Shown: positions 18,848-28,309, counted from the stretch's first letter. The stretch: 64,000 nucleotides of DNA from DASWLF01 sp963768765 (GCA_963768765.1 CAVYJK010000035.1:1-64000); one strand, 5' to 3'. A program made the numbers and translations. Notes: generated by a model not told the origin, from the letters alone.

Positions 18848-20932
18848 CTAACCTGCGTACTTAATGAGCAGGGGCACCAGGAGCAGGGCCACGATGTTGA
18901 CGACCTTGATCATGGGGTTGATGGCCGGACCGGCGGTGTCCTTGTAGGGGTCGCCCACGGTGTCGCCGGTGACCGCCGCCTTATGGGCATCGGAGCCCTT
19001 GCCGCCGTAGAGGCCGTCTTCGATGGCCTTCTTGGCGTTATCCCAGGCGCCGCCGCCGGAGGTCATGGCAATGGCCAGGAACAACCCGGTGACGATGGAG
19101 CCGATGAGCATGCCGCCCAGGGCCACGGGGCCCAGACCCGGCATGAAGCCCACGACCACGGGGGCGAGCACCGGGATCAGGGCCGGCACCATCATCTGGC
19201 GCAGGGCGCTCTTGGTGACGATGTCCACGCAGGTGCCGTATTCGGGCTTGGCGGTGCCTTCCATGATGCCGGGGATTTCCCGGAACTGGCGCCGCACTTC
19301 CTCCACCACGCCGCCGGCGGCCTTACCCACGGCCTCCATGCACAGGGCGGCGAAGAAATAGGGCAGCAGGCCGCCGATGAACAGGCCGGCCAGCACCCGA
19401 GGATCGGACAGCTCAAAGGTCATGACCCCGGGGAAGGACCGGGAGTACTCGGCGAAGAGCACCAAGGCGGCCAGACCGGCGGAGCCGATGGCGTAACCCT
19501 TGGTCACGGCCTTGGTGGTGTTGCCCACCGCATCCAGGGGATCGGTGATGTTGCGGATCTCATCCGGCAGTTCGGCCATTTCGGCGATGCCGCCGGCGTT
19601 GTCGGTGATGGGGCCGTAGGAGTCAATGGCCACCACGATGCCGGTCATGGAGAGCATGGCCACCGCGGTCAGCGCAATGGCGTAGAGGCCGGTGCCGGGG
19701 TTGGCCAGGCCGCCGCCCAGGTGGAAGGCCGCCAGGATGGCGCAGACGATGACGATAACCGGGGCGCCGGTGGCCTTCATGGAGATGGCCAGACCCTGGA
19801 TGACGTTGGTGCCGTGACCGGTGGTGGAGGCCAGGGCGATGGACTTCACCGGCTGGAAGCTCTTGGAGGTGAAGTATTCGGTGATGGCCACGATGAGCCC
19901 GGTGAGGGCCACGCCGATGACCGCCAGCAGGAAGACGTTAAAGGGCGGGATCACAAAACCGGCCGCGCCCTTGGCGCCCGCTTTGGCGGCCACGCCGGCC
20001 ATGAACTTGCTGGCCAGGGGATAGAAAGCGATGATGGCCAGGACCGCGGCCACGATGAGGCCCTTATAGAGGGCGCCCATGACATAGGCGGATTTCCCCA
20101 GGCGGACAAAATAGGTGCCGATGACCGAGGCGATGATGGAGACGCCGCCGATGACCATGGGGAAGAGGATGGCCGGGGAGCCGGCGCCATATATGGTATA
20201 GGCCAGGAGCATGGCGGCCACGACCGTCACGACATAAGTCTCATAGAGGTCTGCAGCCATGCCGGCGCAGTCGCCCACGTTGTCGCCCACTTGGTCGGCG
20301 ATGACCGCGGGGTTGCGGGGGTCGTCCTCCGGAATGCCGGCTTCCACTTTGCCCACCAGGTCGGCGCCCACGTCCGCCGCCTTGGTGTAGATGCCGCCGC
20401 CCAACCGGGCAAAGACCGACACCAGGGAGCAGCCAAAGCACAACCCCACCAGGGCATGCATGGCTTCCTTGGGATCCGCCGCCATCAGGAACTTGTAGTA
20501 ACCGGCCACGCTCAACAGGGCCAGGCCCACCACCAGCAGACCGGTGACCGAGCCGCCCCGGAAGGATACTTTCAGGGCGTGGGCCATGCTGGTAAAGGCT
20601 GCCTGGGCGGTGCGCACATTAGCCCGCACTGACACGTACATGCCCACGTAACCGGCCAGGGCCGAACCCACCGCGCCGATGACGAAACCGATGGCGGTGT
20701 ATTTGCCCAGACCGAAGAGGAGCACGAAGACAACCACGCCCACCATGGCCACCGTTTTATACTGCCGGTTTAAGAAGGCGTTGGCCCCTTCCCGCACCGC
20801 GGCGGAAATCTCCTGCATGCGGGGATTACCGGCATCCTGTTTCAACACCCAGGTGGTGGTGAACAGGCCGTAGGCTACGCCCACCGCGCCACAAACCAAG
20901 GCAAAAGTCATAATATCCATAACCGTCCGCAT
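18848..20932 (-). CDS. hppA: Membrane-bound proton-translocating pyrophosphatase (K+-independent type)
   Basis: The 694-residue integral membrane protein, with ~15-16 membrane segments, couples pyrophosphate hydrolysis to proton pumping. The pyrophosphate-binding motif DVGADLVGKVE is followed by EDDPRNPAVIADQVGDNVGD. A second acidic cluster lies near the C terminus (SGGGAWDNAKK, GDTVGDPYKDTAGPA). The segment GNTTKAVTKGYAIGSAGLAA has Lys where potassium-dependent enzymes have Ala, the known marker of the K+-independent H+-pumping class. AGGAGG sits only one base before the first ATG; a second ATG four codons on (20920) is possible but about 13 bases away. The gene is monocistronic with its own terminator. 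Confidence 0.95.
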   Translation of the reverse strand: MRTVMDIMTFALVCGAVGVAYGLFTTTWVLKQDAGNPRMQEISAAVREGANAFLNRQYKTVAMVGVVVFVLLFGLGKYTAIGFVIGAVGSALAGYVGMYVSVRANVRTAQAAFTSMAHALKVSFRGGSVTGLLVVGLALLSVAGYYKFLMAADPKEAMHALVGLCFGCSLVSVFARLGGGIYTKAADVGADLVGKVEAGIPEDDPRNPAVIADQVGDNVGDCAGMAADLYETYVVTVVAAMLLAYTIYGAGSPAILFPMVIGGVSIIASVIGTYFVRLGKSAYVMGALYKGLIVAAVLAIIAFYPLASKFMAGVAAKAGAKGAAGFVIPPFNVFLLAVIGVALTGLIVAITEYFTSKSFQPVKSIALASTTGHGTNVIQGLAISMKATGAPVIVIVCAILAAFHLGGGLANPGTGLYAIALTAVAMLSMTGIVVAIDSYGPITDNAGGIAEMAELPDEIRNITDPLDAVGNTTKAVTKGYAIGSAGLAALVLFAEYSRSFPGVMTFELSDPRVLAGLFIGGLLPYFFAALCMEAVGKAAGGVVEEVRRQFREIPGIMEGTAKPEYGTCVDIVTKSALRQMMVPALIPVLAPVVVGFMPGLGPVALGGMLIGSIVTGLFLAIAMTSGGGAWDNAKKAIEDGLYGGKGSDAHKAAVTGDTVGDPYKDTAGPAINPMIKVVNIVALLLVPLLIKYAG

Positions 20933-21109
20933 CCCTCCTATAAAGTAATGATTTCTTTTAAAGGTTTAAGGTCGTTGTAAGAGTCAGGTGAAACGCCCAT
21001 CACCTCCCCTACCCTAGTTTGGGTCCTGCTGGCAATCCACTAGCCGAATGTCAATTCATACCCTAGAATGCCACCGGGTGTAAAGGAAAAATTTCACAAG
21101 TATAATGAT
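20933..21109. other. Spacer upstream of hppA
   Basis: The hppA leader contains AGGAGG directly before the start. On the minus strand a TTGACA-like box near 21047 has no good -10 partner. No promoter is called. Confidence 0.4.
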
Positions 21110-21802
21110 TTATTGCTGGTTAGGGTCTTCGGGAACGTCCGGGGAAGAAAGAAGGGCCGGGTCGGAGGCCGGCAAATTTTTTTCCCCTTCCAGTTGCGCC
21201 GCCAGTTCGGGATGGAGCCTGGGATCCACCACCACCACCCCGTGGCGCCGGGCCAGGGCCAGGAGGTACTGATACTCCATGGCCTTTTTCTGGAGGCGGT
21301 AGCGCAGCCAGAGCCTCAGCGGCAGGTACAGGAAGGCCAGGGCCAGGAGCGCAATGAGGAGATAAGAGCCCCCCAGCCCCAGGGCCTTGATCCCCGCGGT
21401 GATAAGAGAAAAGACGGCCCGGCCCTGAACCAGGAAGATCACCAGCCCGATCAAAGCCGCCAACCCCAGAAGATAGCGGGCCCGCCCCAGTCTGGCAGCC
21501 AGACCCGGTTTGGCGGCGCCCTCAGGGGACGCCCCGGTCTCCTCCCGGCCGAACATCTCAAACCCCTGGACAATGAGGCCGAAGAGGAACAGCAGGGCGA
21601 TGGGCGCGGTGAAGGCGGCCAGCAGGTACTCCTTCCAGGGAAAGGGGATCACTTTAACCTGGTCGCTGAAAATACCCTCGTCGATCTGCCAGATGAGGGT
21701 GAAGACCAGGATGAGGATCTCGACGAGCCCCACCACCACCAGGAAGCTGTTAAAGACGTAACGCTTTTCCAGGGGATCGTAAAAGTCGAAGAATCGGGCC
21801 AT
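21110..21802 (-). CDS. Unknown multi-TM membrane protein
   Basis: This ~230-residue protein has about five hydrophobic segments and an Arg-rich cytoplasmic tail, followed by an acidic, Pro-containing C terminus. I do not recognise a family. I chose the ATG at 21802 (MARFFDFYDPLEKRYVFNSF) because the longer frame runs into a simple 'ttttggttttggg' repeat that is clearly noncoding. Downstream on the same strand there is no close neighbour. Nothing in it suggests catalysis; a structural or accessory membrane role is the most that can be inferred. Confidence 0.65.
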   Translation of the reverse strand: MARFFDFYDPLEKRYVFNSFLVVVGLVEILILVFTLIWQIDEGIFSDQVKVIPFPWKEYLLAAFTAPIALLFLFGLIVQGFEMFGREETGASPEGAAKPGLAARLGRARYLLGLAALIGLVIFLVQGRAVFSLITAGIKALGLGGSYLLIALLALAFLYLPLRLWLRYRLQKKAMEYQYLLALARRHGVVVVDPRLHPELAAQLEGEKNLPASDPALLSSPDVPEDPNQQ

Positions 21803-22087
21803 AAAAGAGACGGTTTTGGGTTTTGGGTTTTTGGTTTTTGGTTTTCTAGGGCGAAGGCCGCCCGCATCAATTATAAATATGTCGCTCAGAAGCCCAGGTA
21901 TATCTGGTACCCAGGCTTTATGCGGCGCGCACCGGCGGGACGCCTGTGCCACCCAGGCCCTTTTAGGTCAGCACTAAATCGGCAACCCCGGTGCCGGCCG
22001 AGGTGGGGGCGGGTTTTAAACCCGCCCGGGGGTAATTTCTTTCAGGCTCCGGGCAGCAAATGGAAGGTGGGCAAGGCCCACCTGAGA

Positions 22088-22540
22088 TTAAGCAACTCGG
22101 GCGGGTACGTGCTCAAGGCTGCGCCCCGCGGCTACCAGTTCCCACCAGTACAGACCCCCGGCCCAGAGGAGAAAAACCGCGTCCTCCAGGATGGCTCCCA
22201 GACCCACCTGGCGGGGCAGGAACAGGCCGCAGCCGCAGTCGATTTTCAGCCCCCGGGCCAGGGTAACCAGCAGGACGATGAGGAAGCCTCCGATCAACAG
22301 CGCCAGAAGCTGCAGGCAACTGCGCTTCTTGATCCCCAGCGCCAGGAGGCCCCCGGCCGCGATCTCCACCCAGGGGAGCACGGCCGCCACCGCCCCCACC
22401 AGAGCTTCAGGCAGCAGTTTATAGGCCAGAACCGCTTCGGCAAACTCATGTGGGTGAAAGTGCTTCTGGATGCCGGCGTACACCAGGGCCGCGCCCAGGG
22501 CGATTTCTAACAAGCGCCGGAGCAACCAGCCGATTTTCAT
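22088..22540 (-). CDS. MauE/DoxX-like membrane protein
   Basis: The 150-residue protein has four hydrophobic segments and the motif GLKIDCGCGLFLPRQVGLG, typical of MauE-type proteins of the DoxX/MauE superfamily. MauE helps form disulfides in methylamine dehydrogenase; relatives often work with thioredoxin- or rhodanese-like partners. A rhodanese-domain membrane protein lies 475 bp upstream on the same strand, a common pairing. The intervening space is filled with repeats, so co-transcription is uncertain. A role in periplasmic sulfur or disulfide chemistry is an inference. Confidence 0.82.
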   Translation of the reverse strand: MKIGWLLRRLLEIALGAALVYAGIQKHFHPHEFAEAVLAYKLLPEALVGAVAAVLPWVEIAAGGLLALGIKKRSCLQLLALLIGGFLIVLLVTLARGLKIDCGCGLFLPRQVGLGAILEDAVFLLWAGGLYWWELVAAGRSLEHVPARVA

Positions 22541-22569
22541 CTAAATCCTTCTTCTCCCGAAAGCGTTTT

Positions 22570-22622
22570 AAATCCCCCTTTAATAAAGAGGGATTTAGGG
22601 GAATTTAAAATCCCCCCTGGCC
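22570..22622. repeat. CCCCCTTTAATAAAG dispersed repeat
   Basis: This is a copy of the AATCCCCCTTT...GGGGATTT family seen at 18022 and 41429. It is noncoding. Confidence 0.6.
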
Positions 22623-22756
22623 CCAGTAGTGTCCGGCAAGGTTTTTGCTAAGCCTGGGTAGCCAATTGGGGATAAAATTCGCTCATACCAGGCAGTTCAT
22701 TATGGGTATCGGACCGATACCGCCGGGTTGCCGGAAACCGACAGGAAAGACCCTAA

Positions 22757-22857
22757 AATTCCCTCTCCCCTTCAAGGGGAGAGGGTTAGGGTGAGGGGTG
22801 AAAGGTGTTACCCCCCCCTCACCCCAGCCCTCTCCCCGTAAACGGGGGGAGAGGGAG
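22757..22857. repeat. CCCTCTCCCC dispersed inverted repeat
   Basis: CCCTCTCCCCTTCAAGGGGAGAGGG is followed by TTAGGGTGAGGGG. An inverted set CCCCTCACCCCAGCCCTCTCCCC ends with GGGGGGAGAGGG. This is a large imperfect palindrome without coding capacity. A relative lies at 13893. Confidence 0.7.
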
Positions 22858-22971
22858 ATTCGTTTCGGCCGATCATGTCCCAAGAAACAGTGCGGGATCG
22901 CCAGAGCACCGACATTCATGGTTTTGCCGTAAACCGGTAAATTTCTACCGGAAACTACTGCCCTGGCCCCC

Positions 22972-22993
22972 CTTTAGAAAAGGGGGGAATTAG
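22972..22993. repeat. Short CCCCTTTAGAAAAGGGG palindrome
   Basis: A single hairpin of the same G/C-run family as 18022 lies about 20 bp beyond the rhodanese-protein stop. It may serve as a terminator, but it lacks a T-run. Confidence 0.45.
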
Positions 22994-23015
22994 ACATGCA
23001 GCGCTGCAGGATAAG

Positions 23016-23564
23016 CTACTTACCGGTATCCGCGGGGTAGCCGGCCTCATCCCAAACCCGGAACCCGCCCAGAAAGGCGGTGACCTGGGTGTATCCCAGG
23101 GATTGCAGCTTCTCCGCCACCTTCAGGGCCGCATCGCAATTGACCTGGCCGCAGTAAACCACGATTTGCCGGTCCTTGGCAATGCCGGCCACTGCTGGTT
23201 CCCCGCCGGATTCCAGGCGTTCCGGAGGTAGATTAATGGCCCCGGTAATGTGCAGTTCGGCATACTCATCGGGGGGCCGGGCGTCAATGAAAATGCTCTT
23301 GCCTTCCTGATACCCGGTGTAGGCCTGCGCCAGGCTGACGGTCTTCACCCCCTGGAACATGGCCTCCCGCTGCTTCGCCCGGTACTTTTCCAGATAAGGC
23401 TGCAGTTCGCCCTTTAACGCCACTTCAACCAGTTGCCAATGGTACATAAGGCCCATGATGGCGGCGATACCCAGGATGAAGGCGGCCCACGCCAGGTCTT
23501 GGCGGAAGAGGCAGGGCCTCTCCCTGGGCTGGGGTTTTCCCGGCTTAGCCAAAGAAACTTCCAC
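23016..23564 (-). CDS. Membrane-anchored rhodanese-domain protein
   Basis: The 182-residue protein has one membrane anchor at about residues 25-43 and then a single rhodanese domain. The domain shows IDARPPDEYAELHITGAINLP and the active-site loop YCGQVNCDAA, with the sulfur-carrying Cys. It ends LGGFRVWDEAGYP, as such domains do. It probably handles sulfane sulfur on the periplasmic side. Its neighbour downstream is a MauE-like protein, which supports a joint role in sulfur or thiol chemistry. Substrate unknown. Confidence 0.88.
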   Translation of the reverse strand: MEVSLAKPGKPQPRERPCLFRQDLAWAAFILGIAAIMGLMYHWQLVEVALKGELQPYLEKYRAKQREAMFQGVKTVSLAQAYTGYQEGKSIFIDARPPDEYAELHITGAINLPPERLESGGEPAVAGIAKDRQIVVYCGQVNCDAALKVAEKLQSLGYTQVTAFLGGFRVWDEAGYPADTGK

Positions 23565-23698
23565 CTTCTGCCTGCCTCGCCCCTTTCCCCAGCCGGTCTT
23601 TACTCTTCTCGAAATATACCATAAATCTAAACTTGCCTATCGGACCACGACAGATAATATATTGATACCTGCCTTTAGAAGTTAATCATCAATAGATG

Positions 23699-23757
23699 GG
23701 TAGGGCGGTCGTCTCTGGCCGCCTTGCAAAATTGGCGGGCACGGAGGCCCGCCCACC
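23699..23757. repeat. REP pair (class B + class A, GTAG head)
   Basis: GTAGGGCGGTCGTCTCTGGCCGCC is followed by an inverted GGCGGGCACGGAGGCCCGCCCACC. The layout matches 12495-12589, with the two classes in inverted orientation. Confidence 0.8.
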
Positions 23758-23866
23758 GGCTGTTCTTGCCTTACAGATGAGCCGAAGCCTTATGAGCACC
23801 CCTAAAAAGGTTTTAGGGCAATGTCACAAGGCACAGCACGCATATCTTAATAAAGCCGCGATTATT

Positions 23867-24499
23867 ATGGGTTCAACCTCTCCCCTTGCCATCACCGCCA
23901 TCGCCTTCGACCTGGGCAACGTCCTGGTGAAGGTGGACCACCGGCGCTTTTGCCGCCGCCTGGCGGCCCTGACCGGGCGCAGTCCCGAGGAGGTGTACGC
24001 CGAGGTCTTCGAGACCGGCCTGGAGCCCGGCTATGACACCGGCCGCCTCTCTTCCCGGGAATTTTACCAGCGGGTCACGGCCCGTTTCGGGATAAATTTA
24101 TCTTATCTCGATTTCAGCGTCTTCTGGAGCGATATTTTCGATCCCCTGGAAGACATGGAGGAGGTGGTGGCCCGGTTAAAGGCGCGCTTGCCGCTGTTTT
24201 TACTCTCCAATACCAATCCCCTGCACTTCGACCATATACGGCAGCGCTTTCCCGCTCTGCTCACGCACTTTCAGGCCTTCATCCTGTCTTACCAGGTGGG
24301 CAGCCGCAAGCCCGAGGCGGCCATCTATCAAGCCCTCATCCGGCAGGCCGGGAGCCCCCCGGAGAAGATTCTCTACCTGGATGACAAGCTGCCCTTCGTG
24401 GAAGCGGCCCGGGCCCAAGGGCTCAGGGCCTGGCACTTCACCACGTCCCGGGACTTCCAACGGAATTTGCAGCGGTTCGGTCTCTGGGGAACTCAGTAA
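23867..24499 (+). CDS. HAD-superfamily hydrolase (YihX-like)
   Basis: The ~210-residue protein is a haloacid-dehalogenase-type phosphatase. Motif I is IAFDLGNVLVKVD, motif II is LFLLSNTN, the conserved Lys is in GSRKPEAAIY and motif III is ILYLDDK. In motif I the second acidic residue is replaced by Asn (DLGN), as in the YihX/epoxide-hydrolase-N group of sugar phosphatases. I chose the ATG at 23867 because the longer frame runs through a REP pair at 23699-23757. The gene's 3' end overlaps the convergent TolC-like gene by 7 bp. Substrate unknown. Confidence 0.88.
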   Translation: MGSTSPLAITAIAFDLGNVLVKVDHRRFCRRLAALTGRSPEEVYAEVFETGLEPGYDTGRLSSREFYQRVTARFGINLSYLDFSVFWSDIFDPLEDMEEVVARLKARLPLFLLSNTNPLHFDHIRQRFPALLTHFQAFILSYQVGSRKPEAAIYQALIRQAGSPPEKILYLDDKLPFVEAARAQGLRAWHFTTSRDFQRNLQRFGLWGTQ

Positions 24500-25845
24500 G
24501 GTTTTCCTATGGCCTTATCCAGTTGGGCTTCAAAGACACGATAGTTGTACAGGGCCTGGACGAAGTTGAGGTCTGCCTGGGAAAACTGCACCTGGGCGTC
24601 GGTAAACTCGATGATGGTGCCGATGCCGGCCTGGTAGCGGCCCCAGGCCAGGCGCAGGTTCTCCCGGGCCGCCTCCAGGGCCTTCTTGGTGGCGCGGATG
24701 AGCTCCCAGCCGGTTTTGACGTTCAGGTACGCCTGGCTCACTTCCTTGGTGACATTCTGCCGCAGCACCTCGAAATTCTCCAGGGTGGACCGCAGTTGCG
24801 CTTTGTTCTGGCTCACCGAATACTTGGTGGCCATGCCTTCGAACAGCGGGAAGGTAAATCCCGCTCCCACGTACCAGTTGCTGGGCATGGTGGTGAACGG
24901 GGCATCTATAGCCTGCCAGCCGTAAGCCGCCATGGAGGTAAAGGTGGGGAAATAGCCGGCCCGGGCTACCGTAATGCCGGCCTGATTGTACTCCTGTTGA
25001 TAGCGGTTTTTCAGCAATTCCGGCCGCCGCTGCAGGGCCGTGGCGGTCAACTCTTCCAGGGGCCGGGGTTGCGGGGTCACCTCCAGGACGTCCTCCACCT
25101 GCTTATAGGGCCAGGTCTTGATCCCCAGGGCGTTCATCAGGGTGACCTTGGCCAGCGCCACGTTATTTTTCGCCTGGATCAAGTTGGCGTCCGCCTGATA
25201 GAGATTGGCCTCGGCCTTGGTGACGTCGATCTTGGCCTTCAGGCCCACCTTATAGAAACCCTGGGCCTGCTTCAAGAGGTCCTGGTTTTGCCGCACCGTC
25301 TCTTCCTGCACCTTTTGGGCCCGCTGGGCCGCCAGGTAGCCGAAATAAGCGGTGCGGGCGTCCACCACCACCTGCTGGCGGGTGCCGAAATAATCCTGCT
25401 GACTCTGATTGAAGGAAGACCGGGACTGGTCCACGATACCGGGTGTCTTGCCGAAATCGAAGAGCAGCTGGTTCGCCTGAAACTGATAAAAATAAAGACT
25501 GGACTCCGAGGGGACGGAAGTCGTGCCAGTCAACCCGCCAACCGTGGCCGTGCTGGAGATTCTTCCGGTGGAAGCAAAGGAGTTGCCATAATAATAATTA
25601 CCCACAAATTTGACCTGGGGGAAGTAAGCGCCCCGGGAGACCCCGATCTGGTCCCGGGTGGCGGCCACGGTTTCCCGGGCTTGTTTTACCGCGGGATGCT
25701 CTTTCAGGGCAATATCGATGGCCTGCTTCAGGGAGAGGCTGCCTCCAGCTTCCTCCGCCCCCACGGCCATGGCCGGACCCAACGCCGATATCAACATGGC
25801 GAAGCTTATTAATGCCGCATAGGCAACCCTGAGCTTTTGCATCAT
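24493..25845 (-). CDS. TolC-like outer-membrane efflux protein
   Basis: The 450-residue protein has a signal peptide of ~30 residues (ending near AMAVGA), then two OEP repeats with the typical long helices. The repeats are about residues 35-220 (beginning LKQAIDIALKEHPAVKQARE) and 240-440. It should form a trimeric channel through the outer membrane for a tripartite efflux or type I secretion pump. No inner-membrane pump or adaptor gene is adjacent, so its partner is unknown. It converges on the HAD gene with a 7-bp overlap and no terminator between them. Confidence 0.92.
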   Translation of the reverse strand: MMQKLRVAYAALISFAMLISALGPAMAVGAEEAGGSLSLKQAIDIALKEHPAVKQARETVAATRDQIGVSRGAYFPQVKFVGNYYYGNSFASTGRISSTATVGGLTGTTSVPSESSLYFYQFQANQLLFDFGKTPGIVDQSRSSFNQSQQDYFGTRQQVVVDARTAYFGYLAAQRAQKVQEETVRQNQDLLKQAQGFYKVGLKAKIDVTKAEANLYQADANLIQAKNNVALAKVTLMNALGIKTWPYKQVEDVLEVTPQPRPLEELTATALQRRPELLKNRYQQEYNQAGITVARAGYFPTFTSMAAYGWQAIDAPFTTMPSNWYVGAGFTFPLFEGMATKYSVSQNKAQLRSTLENFEVLRQNVTKEVSQAYLNVKTGWELIRATKKALEAARENLRLAWGRYQAGIGTIIEFTDAQVQFSQADLNFVQALYNYRVFEAQLDKAIGKPY

Positions 25846-25963
25846 GCGAACCCCTAAAAGGCAACTTTCTCTAAGGGAGGCGCACCCCCGATGATCAGGC
25901 CGGGCTGCTGGGGGCCAACTCGCCTCTGGTCTCGCTCACAACGAATTCATGAAATTTTAAGGA

Positions 25964-26030
25964 TGGCGGGCACGGAGGCCCGCCCTACCGTTGCTCCGTT
26001 TGCCGGTAGGGCGGCCGTCCCTGGCCGCCC
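25964..26030. repeat. REP pair, head-to-head (class A + class B)
   Basis: GGCGGGCACGGAGGCCCGCCCTAC is followed after ~16 bp by GTAGGGCGGCCGTCCCTGGCCGCC. The GTAG heads face each other. Confidence 0.8.
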
Positions 26031-26131
26031 CCTGACTCCTCCCGGGAACTGTGGTCTTGTCATACATTAACCCTAAGCGGCCGCGAAATTGCCCGCCTGG
26101 CCTTCTTGTCGGCCTCACTTTCCCCTCCCTG

Positions 26132-27658
26132 TTAGATCGGGGGCTTGCGGCGGTGGAACTCCGTGGCCTGCTCAAAGGCGTAGGCCGCCTTTAGCAGGTT
26201 CGCTTCCCCGAAGGGCGGCCCCAGGAGCTGCAACCCGATGGGAAGCCCCGGGGAACTGAAGCCGCAGGGCACCGAAAGTCCGGGAATCCCCGCCAGGTTG
26301 GCGGAGATGGTGAAAATGTCCGACAGATACATGGTCAGGGGGTCCGCCATCTTTTCCCCCAACCGGAAGGCCGGGGTGGGCGACACCGGCGTGGCGATGA
26401 GATCGCACCGGGAAAAGGCCTCGTCGAAATCCCGCCGGATCAGGGCCCGCACCTGGGACGCCTTCTTGTAGTAGGCGTCGTAGTAACCGGCGGACAGGGC
26501 GTAGGTGCCCAGCATGATGCGGCGCCGCACTTCCGCCCCGAACCCCCGGGTGCGGGTGTTGGCGTACATCTCCAGGAGATTTTTGCCTTCGGCCCGGAAG
26601 CCGTATTTCACCCCGTCGAAGCGGGCCAGATTGGAGGAGGCCTCGGCCACCGCCACCACGTAGTAGGCGGCCACCGCGTATTCCGTATGGGGCAGCGTCA
26701 CCTCCATAAGTTCCACCCCCAGGCCGGTGAGGGTCTGGAGGGCCCCCCGGATGGCGGCGTCCACCTCGGGGTCCAGCCCCTCCCCGAAAAATTCCCGGGG
26801 GATTCCGACTTTCAGGCCCTTGATCTCCGACTCCAGGTTAACCCCGGCCCACTCCGGGCTGTGCCGGGGAACCAGGTTTTTGAGCTCCTGCAAAAGTTTC
26901 TGATAACTTGAGCCGATGGTCGCCGGCATTTTGAAGGAAGTGGAGTCCTTGGGGTCATGGCCGGCAATGCAGGCGAGCAAAAGGGCCGCGTCCCGCACCT
27001 CCTTGGTGAGGGGGCCGATCTGGTCCAGGGAGGAGGCGTAGGCCACCAGCCCGTAGCGAGAGACCAGGCCGTAGGTGGGCTTGAGCCCCACCACGCCGCA
27101 GTGGGAGGCGGGCTGGCGGATGGAGCCGCCGGTGTCGGACCCCAGGGAGGCGGCGCACAGGTCCGCGGCCACCGCGGCCGCGGAGCCCCCGGAGGAGCCC
27201 CCGGGAATGTAGTCCCGGTTCCAGGGGTTGTGGGTGGGGCCGAAGGCCGAGTTTTCCGTGGAGGAACCCATGGCGAACTCGTCCATGTTGACTTTCCCCA
27301 GGAACACCGCCCCCGCGGCCCGAAGGCGGGCACAGACCGTGGCGTCAAAAGGCGGAATAAAATTCTCCAGGATGCGGGAGCCGCAGGTGGTCTTAAGCCC
27401 CCGGGTGACCAGGACGTCCTTGAGGGCCAGCGGTATGCCGGTGAGCGGCGTGGCTTCGCCCCGGCGCAGGCGCGCCTCCGCCTCCTTGGCCTGGGCCCGG
27501 GCCCCGGCCTCATCCACGGTGATGTAGGCATTGAGGGCCCCGTCTTTCTGGGTGATGCGGGACAAAAACCGGTCCGTCACCTCCACGGGCGAAACCTCGC
27601 CTCGGGCCAGAAGAGGCGCCAGGCGGCTGATGCTCAGGCTGCAAAGAGGTTCCGCCAT
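26132..27658 (-). CDS. gatA: Glutamyl-tRNA(Gln)/aspartyl-tRNA(Asn) amidotransferase subunit A
   Basis: The 508-residue amidase subunit hydrolyses glutamine and passes ammonia to GatB for converting Glu-tRNA(Gln) to Gln-tRNA(Gln). The Ser-cisSer-Lys triad is visible: the Lys in PLALKDVLVTRG, the Gly/Ser-rich GGSSGGSAAAVAADLC, and the nucleophile region GSDTGGSIRQPAS. Length is slightly above the usual ~485. GAGGAGG lies 4 bases before the ATG. It follows gatC by 9 bp; gatB is not in the window. Confidence 0.96.
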   Translation of the reverse strand: MAEPLCSLSISRLAPLLARGEVSPVEVTDRFLSRITQKDGALNAYITVDEAGARAQAKEAEARLRRGEATPLTGIPLALKDVLVTRGLKTTCGSRILENFIPPFDATVCARLRAAGAVFLGKVNMDEFAMGSSTENSAFGPTHNPWNRDYIPGGSSGGSAAAVAADLCAASLGSDTGGSIRQPASHCGVVGLKPTYGLVSRYGLVAYASSLDQIGPLTKEVRDAALLLACIAGHDPKDSTSFKMPATIGSSYQKLLQELKNLVPRHSPEWAGVNLESEIKGLKVGIPREFFGEGLDPEVDAAIRGALQTLTGLGVELMEVTLPHTEYAVAAYYVVAVAEASSNLARFDGVKYGFRAEGKNLLEMYANTRTRGFGAEVRRRIMLGTYALSAGYYDAYYKKASQVRALIRRDFDEAFSRCDLIATPVSPTPAFRLGEKMADPLTMYLSDIFTISANLAGIPGLSVPCGFSSPGLPIGLQLLGPPFGEANLLKAAYAFEQATEFHRRKPPI

Positions 27659-27667
27659 CCCGCCTCC

Positions 27668-27952
27668 TCAAATGACCCGGGGCACCAGAAAACTCCCCTC
27701 TTCCGGAGCCGGGGCGTTGTCCAGGGCCAGGTCCCGGGGGAGCCCGTCCGTGACTGCATCCTCCCGGAAGGCGTTAAAGACGGGGAGCACGTGGGCCATG
27801 GGGAGGACGTCCGTGGTGTCCAATTCCTGCAGTTTCGCCACGTAGGCCAGGATGTCGTTGAGCTGCCTGGTGAAAAGGTCGATCTCTTCGGACCCCAGGC
27901 TCAGGCGGGCCAGGTGGGCCACGTGAAGCACTTCTTCTCGGGTCAATGCCAT
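27668..27952 (-). CDS. gatC: Aspartyl/glutamyl-tRNA amidotransferase subunit C
   Basis: The 94-residue subunit wraps around GatA and stabilises the GatCAB complex. The N terminus LTREEVLHVAHLARLSLGSEE and the C-terminal LPRDLALDNAPAPEEGSFLVPRVI are classic. It is the first gene of a gatC-gatA unit. Confidence 0.95.
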   Translation of the reverse strand: MALTREEVLHVAHLARLSLGSEEIDLFTRQLNDILAYVAKLQELDTTDVLPMAHVLPVFNAFREDAVTDGLPRDLALDNAPAPEEGSFLVPRVI

Positions 27953-28309
27953 GATTATCTCCGGCCAAGAACCATGGCGTCGGCTGCCGGACCACAGGAT
28001 GGCAGGTCCCTGCCTCGACCTGCGCAGCCGCCGCGGTTGGCCAATCGCCTGGCGCCAGCGTTCAGATTATATCAATACCCCTTGCGGGCCATCCTTACCA
28101 GCCTATTATTATACTCGGCGCCGGGCCTGGGACCAAACATAAATCCAGCCCTAAGGGCCAAGGGGTTGATTTATTATGGATAAAGGCTCTTCCCCCAGCC
28201 CATGGAACGGGTCTTAAACCCGACCGACGATTCAGGCAACTTTTTTCATGCTTCGATTATTAGCTGAGTCCTTTCCATGCCTCGCAGCAACCAGTTTATT
28301 ATTATAAGC

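Noticed and set aside
18983..20632. 549-residue open frame on the plus strand
   Set aside because: It is antisense to the pyrophosphatase gene, with a His/Gly/Gln-rich composition and no motif.
20990..21060. Promoter for hppA at a TTGACA box near 21047
   Set aside because: No -10 box lies at 16-18 bp, so it was not called.
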